From Neoceratodus forsteri (Eukaryota; Chordata; Ceratodontiformes; Ceratodontidae), in the NCBI GenBank assembly GCA_016271365.2, contig CM028136.1:473058001-473122000 (forward strand): a stretch of DNA of 64,000 nt. The letters are read 5' to 3'. The stretch's first letter is position 1. Each line of letters begins with the position of its first letter. This document shows, in pieces, positions 10,839 through 20,251 of the stretch. The notes beneath the pieces were generated by a model. The model made no database searches and was not told the DNA's origin. It saw only the letters and a list, made by a program, of their open reading frames with translations. Position numbers and translations under genes: made by a program.

Positions 10839-11590
10839 CAATGTGGTAAAGGACCTGGGGATCATTTTACACAGCAGACTGATGCTAGAACAATTGGTGT
10901 CGCCTTGTGGTCCAATCTTGCTCTTACTATCTCTGAAACATCTCCAGGATTAAATCACATCTAACTCATGCAGATGATGATTGTCCATGCTTTATCACAG
11001 CTAGGTTTGACTATTGCAATGTTTCTACCTCGGGTTATCTGGAGGTTTGATATACCTCCTGCAGTTGGTGTAGAATGATGCGGTCCAGCTGATAATGGAC
11101 TCCTCATGGACTGACCATATCACGTCAGTTGTGAGGGTGCTGCACTGACTGCCCTTGCAGTGGCAAATTACTTTCAAGATATGCTTGTTAACTTACAAGG
11201 CCCTACACCTTTTATGATAAAACTACTTAAAAGGTCTAATTGTTCCTTACCACCCCGTTCATCCTCTCCACTCCACTCCACTGATGTGGGCCTGCTTGTT
11301 GTCCCTCCTTCCTAGTTAAGACTTTCAGGAGACAGAGCTTTTAGCATGACTGTCCCACTACTTTGGAACCAAATAGCTGCTCATATCCATGTGACTAGCA
11401 TGGTGAAGGCCTTTAAAGAATCTCTTAAGACCTTTTTATTTGAACAAGTGTTTCCAAGTTAGTTAATTGTATGATTTACCTGGCATTCTTATTTATCTGA
11501 TTTTATTTTAAAATTGAATTATGAATTTTCTATTTTATGTACAGTGCTCAGAGCCCTCAGGATTGGGTGCTTTAAAATTAAAGATTGCCT
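10839..11590 (+). mobile_element. L2/CR1-type LINE, 3' portion (C-terminal domain and tail)
   Basis: Continuation of the LINE broken at 2695. The reading starts with VVKDLGII (about 10850), then ARFDYCNV (about 11005), LQLVQNDAVQLIMDSS with a frame change (about 11060-11110), LHWLPLQW (about 11145) and TFKICLLTYKAL (about 11170-11205). This is the typical order of the conserved domain downstream of LINE RT. The tail GTACAGTGCTCAGAGCC near 11540, followed by short ATTGCCTTGG repeats, is the usual 3' end style of L2-group LINEs. Confidence 0.85.
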
Positions 11591-12240
11591 TGGCTTGCCT
11601 TGGATGCCAAGCAAGATCACCACCACTGTGACTTACATCACCTAAACTGGCTTCCACTGGAATCCTTGACTGACATAAACTGAGCCCCATCAACACACAA
11701 TGGGCTAACAGATGAGAACCCCTCATGCTACTCAATCTCTCCAGCCCCAACACGCCCTAACTGAAACTGAGTTCAAAGGATATAAAGCTCCTTAGCATCC
11801 TACTGCTAAAAACAAAGGGAAAGCTAGAAATCCTTTAGATATATTGCAGTGAAATATGGAACTATATATCTCTGGATATATGCAGTATTAGCACAAGTAA
11901 ATTATTTAAATCCAATTTCAAAAATGACCTCTTCACATTACTAACTTGTAATTGCTACAACATGTAACCTTGTCACTGATTGTGATGAATAACTATATCG
12001 TGTTTATCCCTTATTGTACCCTACTTATTCTATGTGCTCCACTGTATGTGCTGTATCCTAGTGTATTGTTATTGTACCATATATTGTGTACATTTTAGTA
12101 CCCTTTGGTATCCTTCTGTATATTGTGTGCACTTTATTCAGCATTGTAACCAGCTACATTTACATCATTGCATTGACATCTGGGTTGCTTCTATAGAAGG
12201 AGTGAGCCTACCCAGAAACGAATGAACAACTAAATAAAAT
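11591..12240 (+). mobile_element. Probable LINE 3' end fragment, low support
   Basis: 11591-11920 holds nothing I recognise. From about 11940 to 12240 the T/G-rich sequence with repeated TGTAC/GTATTG words ends in AGTGAGCCTACC...GAATGAACAACTAAATAAAAT. That resembles the 3' UTR and (TAAA) tail of CR1-like LINEs. No protein-coding motif supports it. Confidence 0.35.
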
Positions 12241-12339
12241 GGTGGACTAGACAGAGCTCAGGACTGATCCAGAAAGATTAATTATGACTAAGGTCCTGTG
12301 ATCTACAAAATTTACTGAATGGTTCAAATGAGAACTGTC

Positions 12340-12720
12340 TGCCTCTATTCAGATTTTGCAGCTTTGGCATTTATGCATGTGTATATGTACTAAACTGAAT
12401 TAGAGTCTAATTGCCCTACTCTATGGTATCAAAATTAATAAAAATGACTACATGACAAAAAAGCTGGCATGCCTTGGCAGATTTGGCACTAGTGTCACTA
12501 TGTATATGCAATAAAATCAATTATGGTTACTGGCCCTATTCTCTGGCACCATGATACATGAAATTCACCATATGGTGTTACAAAAGCTGTAATTCCACCT
12601 CCCATTTAGCAATACTAGCACTAAGTATTTACATATAATAAATGAATTGGATCTAAGTTTCCTCCCACTCACTGGCATTATAATGCACATGGTTTGCTAT
12701 ATGCTGCAAAACAAACAAGT
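12340..12720. repeat. Degenerate tandem repeat, three units of about 125 bp
   Basis: Three successive segments share the order GCATT/GCACTA..., TATATGTAC/TATATGCAATAAA, an AATTAG/AATTATGG block, CCCTA(C/T)TCT, (T)GGCA(T/C)..., then GACTACATG/TTCACCATATG, and a GCTG-type end. Examples are CCCTACTCTATGG at 12414, CCCTATTCTCTGG at 12534 and CCCACTCACTGG at 12664. The units are strongly diverged. Confidence 0.6.
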
Positions 12721-13474
12721 TCTGGTCAGATCCACCATGGATGCATAATGAAGTTAGTGAAGTTGTGTGGAATTGTTAAGGATGTATGGAAAAACAACAC
12801 AATGATTTGTAAGTAGTAAGATTTGTTTTAGTTTCTGTTCTAAGGAAGGCATACACATTATTAAGAATATATATGGAGGTGTACATTTTAATGGAAGGAA
12901 TAGGAAGCTTACAAAAGAACCCCAAAGCAAATGCCACTGATGTATGAGTTATCCCAGATGATATTGGCCAGACAGCCAAATTTAAAGAAAACACAATTGC
13001 ACATATCCCAATAATGCAAAGCATCAAGGGAAATATATCCAAATCCTCATGATGGTACAGAAGGTGGCAGCACATGAAAAAAATATTGGCTGATATATGT
13101 TCAGCCTTGGGATTATTTACACAGTTTTTTTTGTTTTGTTTTTTGCTTTTGTTTTGTTTTTAAACAGAAACAGGGTTTTCGTCCATGAGGTGATGTAAGT
13201 TATATTTAAGCAATGTGTTGATGTCAGGAAGTCAGGTGTAATGATGATGGACTGTTAGAGAAAATGTGATATTAACTTTCAGAGAGGTTTGCTTCTGATA
13301 AGGGCAAGGCAGTTATGCTTGTGATAATGGGAATATTAGGAAAGTATGAGGTCTACGTAGAAGTGGAGTACAAATATGTACAGTTTCATAAGTATGTGCT
13401 AAGTCTGCAGGCAAATATGATATGCAGATTTGTTTTAGAAATAGGTAAAAATAGTGATACATGCAATTAATGGA
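12721..13474. other. No recognisable feature
   Basis: AT-rich sequence without coding signature. A TTTTG-rich run lies at about 13118-13165. Confidence 0.5.
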
Positions 13475-13552
13475 AAGATAGATAGATAGTTACATAGACA
13501 TATAGATAGAGAGAGAGAGACACACACACACAGACACAGAGAGACAGGCAGA
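13475..13552 (+). repeat. Compound microsatellite (GATA)n (GA)n (CA)n
   Basis: GATAGATAGATAG, then GATAGAGAGAGAGAG, then CACACACACACA and GACAGGCAGAC follow each other directly. Confidence 0.9.
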
Positions 13553-13564
13553 CTAGGAATGGCA

Positions 13565-13945
13565 GTGAAGTATTGAAGTGACGCCAACCCACCCTCACCC
13601 CGCAGACATATACAGGCATTGGGGTGTGCCTTTGGGTCATTGCCTATAACGCTCACACCATTTCACCTCACCCTACCCTGCAGACACAGACAAGAGTTGA
13701 GGTGTGCCTTGGGGTATTCAAACTTTACACTCAACCCATTCCATAAGGAAATTCACTGAAATGGGTACAGTTTAAGAGAATGGAGTGAACTTTGGGGCTG
13801 AAGAGTCAAAGGCATACCTCGATACCTGTCACTGGCTGCAGGGTGGGGATGGGGGTGGAATGGCATGAGCATTACTGTTGACAATACCAAGTCACACCCC
13901 TGATGCCTGTCAGTCCCTACAGTGCAGGGTGTTATGGTCAGAAAC
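13565..13945. repeat. Long imperfect inverted repeat built from duplicated units
   Basis: The left arm (about 13570-13745) holds two related units, each with CACCC(C/T)...CCGCAGACA or CCCTGCAGACA followed by GGTGTGCCTTGGG-type sequence. The right arm (about 13755-13942) holds two units that match in reverse complement, e.g. CTGCAGGGTGGGG at 13833 and AGTGCAGGGTG at 13920 with AAAGGCATACCTC at 13808. Centre near 13750. It could be a MITE with very long TIRs or a duplicated-and-inverted satellite piece. Confidence 0.65.
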
Positions 13946-14239
13946 CCTAATGTCCTGGGCATTTCTTGGTATTTTCATTCCAAGTTTTCAGCATGGGCTT
14001 TTTGTGACCCCACCAAATGAACAGTGACACTATCAGTTCACTAGCTGAAAGGAGATTTTGCACAGCGACTGTGCCATTTGGCACCACAGGTGCAAAAACA
14101 CATTTTGAACAGGATGTAAAAAATAACAGCTATACATTTCTTGCTTCAGTAACTGCTTAGCACATCTGTTGCATGACCTGCTTATTGACATTTTATATCT
14201 GCTATGTAGTGTACTGCTGCTGTGGCTGTATGGCTGTGA
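13946..14239. other. No recognisable feature
   Basis: Unassigned sequence between the inverted repeat and the CR1 fragment. Confidence 0.45.
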
Positions 14240-14995
14240 GTGACCTGAGGGTGGTGGTGGTGGTGGTGGATGTCAAGATGAACAACTCGGAGACTTGTAG
14301 GAGGGCAGCATCCAAGGCCAACAAGATGCTGGGATACATCGCTAGGGGGATCATTCCAGAAAGAGGGAAGTGATACTCCCTTTGTAGAACTGCTTTGTGA
14401 GGCCATACCTCGAGTACTGCATGCAGTTTTGGAGGCTATACTTAAAGAGAGACATTGAACTCCTGAAGAGGGTCCAGAGGAAGACAACCAAAATGATCTG
14501 GGGCTTGGGGGGAAAGGACCTATGGGGAGAGGCTCAAAGAGCCAAATATGTATACATTGGAAGAGAGAAGGGACATGGGGGACATGATAGAGGCCTTCAA
14601 GTACATGAAGGGGGTAAATAGGGGAGGCACAGTCAAGGTGCTCCGAAGGAAGGAGAGGGGCAACTAGAGGGCATGGGTGGAAGCCGAAGGGGGGAGGCTC
14701 AGGGAAGAAAGGAGGAGGTCCTATTTCACTGAGAGGGTGGTAGAACCATGGAATGCGCTGCCCAGGGGGTTGGTGGAGGCAGAGATTGTGGAGGGGTTCA
14801 AGAGGGGGTGGGACAGGTACAGGGGAAGGGTTGTGGAAGCAAAGTCCAATGAAGCAGGAAAACCCTGGACTGGGAAGGGAGAAGCCCAAGAGGGTGGGGG
14901 GGCTGCAAGGTCAGCTCCAATGGTGGGGACTGACTGAGCAGACACGAAAGCCCACTAGGCCTATTCTGTTGGCATTTTTTGTATGTTAGTATGTT
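14240..14995 (+). mobile_element. CR1-type LINE, 5'-truncated 3' fragment
   Basis: Encodes the C-terminal CR1 domain in broken frames: CRRAASKANKMLGYIARGI (about 14300-14350), MRPYLEYCMQFW (14397-14430), YLKRDIELLKRVQRKTTKMI (14440-14500) and RRRSYFTERVVEPWNALP (14710-14765). These match the RPHLEYC and RVVxxWNALP blocks of CR1 proteins. The fragment ends with CCTATTCTGTTGGCA and a TATGTTAGTATGTTGG tail. 5' truncation is normal for LINE copies. Confidence 0.85.
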
Positions 14996-15050
14996 GGTAT
15001 GCTTACTACACCAACATCATGAACCATAAAACAGATGACTGCTATAACTA

Positions 15051-15245
15051 GGGAGGCAGTATAGCACAGTGGTTTAATGCTGTTAACTGAAAATCAGTAG
15101 ATCTGGGTTTGTATCCACAGCCCCCACTTGCATACTGGGTGACCCTGAGCAAGTCACTTACCTTCCATGTGCTCCCAGGTTGTCCCTGTAAACAAGCTTT
15201 CAGCTTGTGTGTCACTCTGGTTAAACAATTGAAAGAAAAAAAAAC
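15051..15245 (+). mobile_element. tRNA-derived SINE
   Basis: The head has an A-box-like TATAGCACAGTGGTTTAATG and a B-box-like GGGTTTGTATCC. The body has GTGACCCTGAGCAAGTCACTTA and a GCTCCCAGG block, a conserved-core style found in vertebrate SINEs. The tail is CACTCTGGTTAAAC followed by A-rich sequence. Another member of the family is at 18007-18207. Confidence 0.85.
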
Positions 15246-17139
15246 ACAATATAATATTTTTCTTGCTTTATTTTGCAACTACAAGCTTTGACTAATGCAT
15301 ATATCCTTATTTATAGCATATGTGTCTGTGACCTAGGCAAAACTACTTAAAAATCTACACATAAAAATAAAATATCAGAATAGCATTTATTTTAGTAGTA
15401 TTTCCTTCCTTTTCAGGTGCCCATGACACTATGTATGTATATTTATATCTTTAACTTCAAAGCACTAAATCTATTCAAATGCAAAAAACACAAGACTTCA
15501 TTCTCTTCTAACATAGTATTAAACTTTATATCTCAAATGGCCAAGAAACAATTTAGACTTCACTCTTGCATGCCACTGTCATGCCCACTTCTCATGCAAA
15601 CAACAATCAATTACAGAAACCCTTTCATTTCTATGCTAGGCACTCTTACATCAGAGAGACATAAATCTTACAGAACTGCTAAAAAAAACCCTAATTTATG
15701 AAGACTGGATTTCTGAATTAAAATCTGTCGTTTACAGTACCTATGTAAATAATAGTTTACTGGCTACAAACGATGCTAGTTTGCAAAATGTCTGTTTTAC
15801 ATGGAAAACATCCATATAATGAACTTGTCATACAGGATCTGTGACCTGTCTGCATGTATCTGACAAAAGAAAAGGCACCTGCTTGATCCTTTTTTTTTTA
15901 TTTTATTTTTATGCCCAACTTGTCCATATTGTAAGAGCCAAATATTGACATGCTTAGAGTTAAAAAAAATCACGATGTATATGTGTGTGCATGTTTGGGG
16001 AGGAGATATGCCTAGATGCAGTTTCAGGCACTCCTTAATTACTTCCCCAAGCAGCTCTGATAGTCAGTTGTTCCAACATGATATATCCACCTCATGCCCC
16101 TCCCACATGAATAAAAAAAAAGGTGGGGTGGGACTTTAGGAGCTTCTCAGTTGGAGGTGGGGTGGATCTTACTCCCCCCAAATAACTAATGCTGCCTCCC
16201 ACTACTCAGGTTCCAGTTCTTGTACCGCCCATTTAAGAAAGAAAATAGTACCCTGCAACCATTGACTAACATGAAAGTGTATTTATTTGAGGGCGGAAAA
16301 CATTTCTTAGAGGAAGGTAAGGCAGAGGAGACTATTTACACCTTCAGTCAGTTCCACGGACAGAAAACATGACATCACTCCTTTTGTACATGCAAAACGT
16401 CTGAAGGCTCTGCCTACAGCAGCCGTAAAAAACAGCTATGCCACTTCAGATTTTGTATTTGCTTGGAGTGAGTACATATACAGTATGCAATAAAATGAAG
16501 TATGACTTTTGCCCCCATGGCTTCCCTTCAGGAATAGCAAAGCCTGTACTTTGCTCTGCTGATCTCTAGGTTCTAATCCAATACACTTTCTGACTGCTAT
16601 ATCTATCCTCTCTTGTGCCCTCTCTGAACTCAGAATTTCTCCTTCACCATTCTAACCCTTGTTGGAATTCTCTCCTTCCCAGCCTCCAGTCTTCCATGTC
16701 ACAGTGGACCTTAAAAGGCAAGCTCAGGGACTGTTCCACTCTTCATGCGACCATTATTCCCCTCCAGCTTGCAACTGACTAGCTATATGACTGTTTTGTC
16801 TCTTGTCCTGGCTTCATGTTCACCTGTATGCATGATGTGCTTAACTGCCGCCTGTCATTTCTCCGAGGGTGTACAACTGTTTCAAGCCACCACCAGGAGG
16901 AGACAGGACTCCCTCCCACAAGCAGGGACATGTGCTGCAATTGAGTTGTTATGGAGCAGCCAACATGCAGCCAGAAACACAAACAACTGGGAGGAAAATG
17001 GCACCCAGAACCACCAATGGCTAGATCAAATTCTTCAAACTAGTGATAAGCAGCCCAGGGCAGCAGGAATACCACATCAAGAATGGCAGGCTAAAGGAGG
17101 ACTGTACAATGCAGCTAGGCCACACTTCCCGGGTCGTAC
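15246..17139. other. No recognisable gene or repeat
   Basis: About 1.9 kb of AT-rich sequence. An apparent open frame of 132 codons at 16745-17143 shows no domain, homology signature or codon pattern I can support. Confidence 0.45.
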
Positions 17140-17205
17140 CTGAAAATAGGCATGTGTTTGTCTAGTGCACTTACCTGGTTAACAAAAGCTAAATAAATAA
17201 ATACA
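17140..17205 (+). repeat. SINE/LINE 3' tail fragment
   Basis: CTTACCTGGTTAAC...CTAAATAAATAAATAC matches the tails of the SINEs at 15051 and 18007 and the LINE tail at 53172. The upstream part is not recognisable. Confidence 0.5.
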
Positions 17206-17221
17206 TAGAAATACAGCATCA

Positions 17222-17695
17222 GTGGCAGCAAGCCAGATAAGTCAAAAGAAGAAGAATCAGTATTTATACAGTGCTTTTCATACACATTGTATCCCAAAGC
17301 ACTTTACAAGCAGTGTTAGACTGGCAGTGAAGTGGCTGAATGTGTAGTGGCAGCCATATCGCACATCAACACCCACACACAGCCTTGGGCAGTAGCATGA
17401 ACCAGTCTTATGGGAAGTGGAATATTGACCTGGACATCGGCAATGTCCCCTACTCTTTATGAAGAGTACCTTGGGTTCTTTTACTTCCACCTGGACACCC
17501 ATCAGGACAGCACCAGGATGGGTAAAGGGACCTTAGTTTAACATCTGTTCAAGGACAGCACACCCCAACAGTACAGCACCCCCAATACTGCATTCAGGTG
17601 CCAGCGTTTATGTATGAGCTCAATCCCAGTGTGGGACCAGAACCCACAACCTTCTGACCCAGAAGGTGGATGTGCTACCAACTGAGCCATGCTAT
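17222..17695 (-). mobile_element. Long tRNA-headed SINE, reverse orientation
   Basis: On the minus strand it starts with a tRNA-like head: GGCTCAGTTGGTAGCACATC (A box) and a B box GTGGGTTCTGGTCC about 40 bases on (17695-17625). The body continues with TTAACTAAG..., CTTTTACTTCCACCTGG (plus strand, about 17478), and ends in the AGCACTTTACAAGC...TATTTATACAGTGC region (about 17262-17310). The word order is that of a long tRNA-SINE type widespread in sharks and other fishes, so this is an old, broadly shared design. No intact copy is implied. Confidence 0.8.
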
Positions 17696-17699
17696 AAGT

Positions 17700-18005
17700 A
17701 CATGTGTCCACTCTGAGCAAAGGAGGAATGACTGAAGCAGAACCACCAACAGTTGTATGGAAGGGGGCAATAGGAGAGGGTGCCATCATGGCCACAACAA
17801 GAAACTGTGTCTCTTAATTAGATGTTGGAGCATGTGCTCTTTTATGTTCTGGTCATGAAGCATGTGGTGAAGGTCACTGGCTGCTGCACTGAACCTTGTG
17901 CATAGCCCATATAATTATTTCCTCTGATCCAGGATACTCAGATAGGGCTGCAGCAAATGGCTCATTATCCAAATTTAGTCACTTTGTCAGTTAGGAGCAT
18001 AATCC
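17700..18005. other. No recognisable feature
   Basis: Spacer between two SINEs. Confidence 0.4.
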
Positions 18006-18006
18006 T

Positions 18007-18207
18007 AGAGAAGCAGTATAGCGGAGTGGTTAAGAGCACTGAGCTGCAAACCTGGAGAACTATATTTGAATCCCACAGCCACCGGTTGCATATTGTGTGA
18101 CCATGAGAAAGTCACTTAACCTCTCTATGCTCCCAAGATGTTCCTGGAAACAAGCTTTGGTTTAGTGTGTCTTTCCTGGTCTAAAACTGTAAAATAAATA
18201 AATAAAA
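18007..18207 (+). mobile_element. tRNA-derived SINE, second copy
   Basis: Same family as 15051-15245: AGCAGTATAGCGGAGTGG head (A box), TATATTTGAATCCCAC (B box), GTGACCATGAGAAAGTCACTT body, TGTCTTTCCTGGTCTAAAAC and a TAAATAAATAAA tail. The tail matches the 3' end of the LINE at 53172. Confidence 0.87.
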
Positions 18208-18246
18208 ATTAATTATCAGCGCTGTTCTAAACTTGTTAAAAAGTAT

Positions 18247-18979
18247 GAGCCCTATTCACTAAGGGTGCAGGTTAGAGTTATGTGCATGAAATGCGCATAT
18301 AAAGCCCATGTAGCTATTTGGTCACAGACAAGCAGAAGGTGTGCAGTATTCACAACCAGGAACAGCTGCAAGGCACCTGACTGTGACCCTGCCCCCCCCC
18401 AGTGCACAGCTGCTCATAGGTGAACTGCAGCTGTGTGGGGAAGGTGAATCACAGGCACAGGTGGGAATCCAGTGGGATGCCTAGGCTGGGTCCCATAGTG
18501 GATCCCTGCTCCACATGAGCAGGGGATTTGATGCAGGTGCAGGTCCCAGGAAATATGTATGTACAGGTGAGTGCCTGAATGGTTGCCCCCAGCCCTACCA
18601 TGCAGCTAGGTGATCTGGGGCAACATGGTGGGGGGAATCCATGGCACATCAGGGCTGTTGGGTGTCATCGGTGGGTGCACATAACACTTATGGTATGGTC
18701 TCCCTTTGCTTAACTTTCCCCCTCACCTAGCACTTCACGCCAACTCCACACTTTAGTGCATAGTGCATAATGTACGCACGCCCTCTGGCGCTCCCGGACC
18801 ACCCTTGCACAAAGTTGTGAAGGAGGCTGGGGGATCCAGTGTGCACTGGGCTTGCACACTGGCTATGAATGCTGCTGAGGATCCGCTGGACCCCTGTTGT
18901 GTGACATTCCAATGTAGGGTTGCCTGTGCACCTTAGATACATGGCACTTAGACAATCTGAGCTTTTGTGAATAGACCCC
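18247..18979. mobile_element. PIF/Harbinger-like MITE
   Basis: Terminal inverted repeats: GAGCCCTATTCACTAAG at the left, and the right end (…CTTTTGTGAATAGACCCC) reads GGGGTCTATTCACAAAAG in reverse complement. Both are flanked by TAT, a possible 3-bp target duplication. No coding capacity. The TIR resembles the ends of the Harbinger region at 20252-26187, suggesting it was moved by a related transposase. Confidence 0.65.
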
Positions 18980-18982
18980 TAT

Positions 18983-19769
18983 ACGCATAACCCTAGTCCA
19001 GAAAACAAAACTAAGATATTCTGAGCATATATCTATGTATCATCTGAATATGTATCACTGGTGCCCTCAGGAGTGTTCTCATAGTATCAATGGGGCTGGC
19101 CAGGTTCTTTTAAAGTGATTATGGTCTGAGTGAAGCAGCAGTATTTTTAAACACTTGGTACAAATGAAGGGTCACTCAATCAGTTGAGTTAAGAAGAAAG
19201 TTGTTTATAGGTACATAGATAAATAGATGGTTAAGAACAGAAAAAGACTACAAATCCATCAGATCTGCCCTGATATTCCAGCCTTGTTTTACAGAGCATG
19301 TAGTCATTTCAAACAAACTCTTCTCAAGGGGAAAGCAACAATTCATAATATAGCATGTAGTTATTGGTGCTGGAATGCATACTCCATGATGTACAATTTT
19401 ATTTTAAAGGGGCAACAACAGGTACTGCTGCTATTATTCCATACAACACAACATGGGACCAGTTGATGCTTTCTTTAATTTCATTCCTGAAAGTCAAAAC
19501 TAGAAGGATTGGTCATTGGGCTTGTCTTTGCATTCCAGAGACCCTACAACGTTGCAGTCTCTGGGATGGTATGTGAGTGTCGTGTACATCAACTGAATTT
19601 AGCAGTGCATGAGAAGGGCAACAAACACAGCCATGATGTACAGAAATTGGGTGGGATTTTCAGACAGGCATGTCCATTTTACAGACATGGCTGCCCCAAA
19701 CCGACCCAAATAGGTAGACCACCTACAAGGTGGTCTAACTTCTGGTCATGATTGCCCTGACTTTTGTCC
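18983..19769. other. No recognisable feature
   Basis: Unassigned sequence. No coding or repeat signature seen. Confidence 0.4.
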
Positions 19770-20130
19770 CAAAAATTGATGCAGGCATCTAGATTACATG
19801 CATACATCATTATGTTTTGCCAGAAAAAGTGGCACACAATTTTAAGATGGGGAGGATGGCTCTGGGGTAATGTGAGAAAGTACTTTTTCACAGAGAGTCT
19901 GGTGGACACATGGAATGGCCTTCCTGAGGAGGTCACAGGGTCAAAAACAGTGCAGAATTCAAGAATGCATGGGACAGACATAAGGCAATTCTGGTGGTGG
20001 GTAGGAAGAAGTAGGCTGTTGGTTAACTAAGATCTGCAGCTTATCCAATACATAGGGAAATGGCAGACTAGGTGGGCCAAGCGGTCCTTATCTGCCATCA
20101 AAGTCTATGTTACTATGTTTCTAAGTGTTA
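19770..20130 (+). mobile_element. CR1-type LINE 3' end fragment
   Basis: Contains RKYFFTESLVDTWNGLPEEV (19872-19930), the C-terminal CR1 protein block. The CR1 3' UTR style follows: GTGGGCCAAGCGGTCCTTATC and CTATGTTACTATGTTTCTA. The same 3' UTR is present in reverse at 30330 and at 63943. Confidence 0.85.
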
Positions 20131-20251
20131 CAAATGCCTCAGGATGTTTGTAAATAAACCGCAAGCATCCCAGTGCATTTGTCTGGACATAGCACATGTC
20201 CGAAATATAGACATGAGTGCTGAGTCTGGAGATATGAAAATCCAGTCCATT

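Noticed and set aside
14182..14889. A 235-codon Pro/His-rich minus frame
   Set aside because: It is the antisense of a clear CR1 3' fragment, and the His run comes from a GGT/GGTGGT repeat near 14250.
15051..15130. Functional tRNA gene
   Set aside because: A and B boxes are present but the cloverleaf is not, and the downstream SINE body and tail identify it as a retroposon.
16745..17143. A 132-codon plus frame that might be a small gene
   Set aside because: No recognisable domain, no splice or promoter context, ordinary for chance in this length of sequence.
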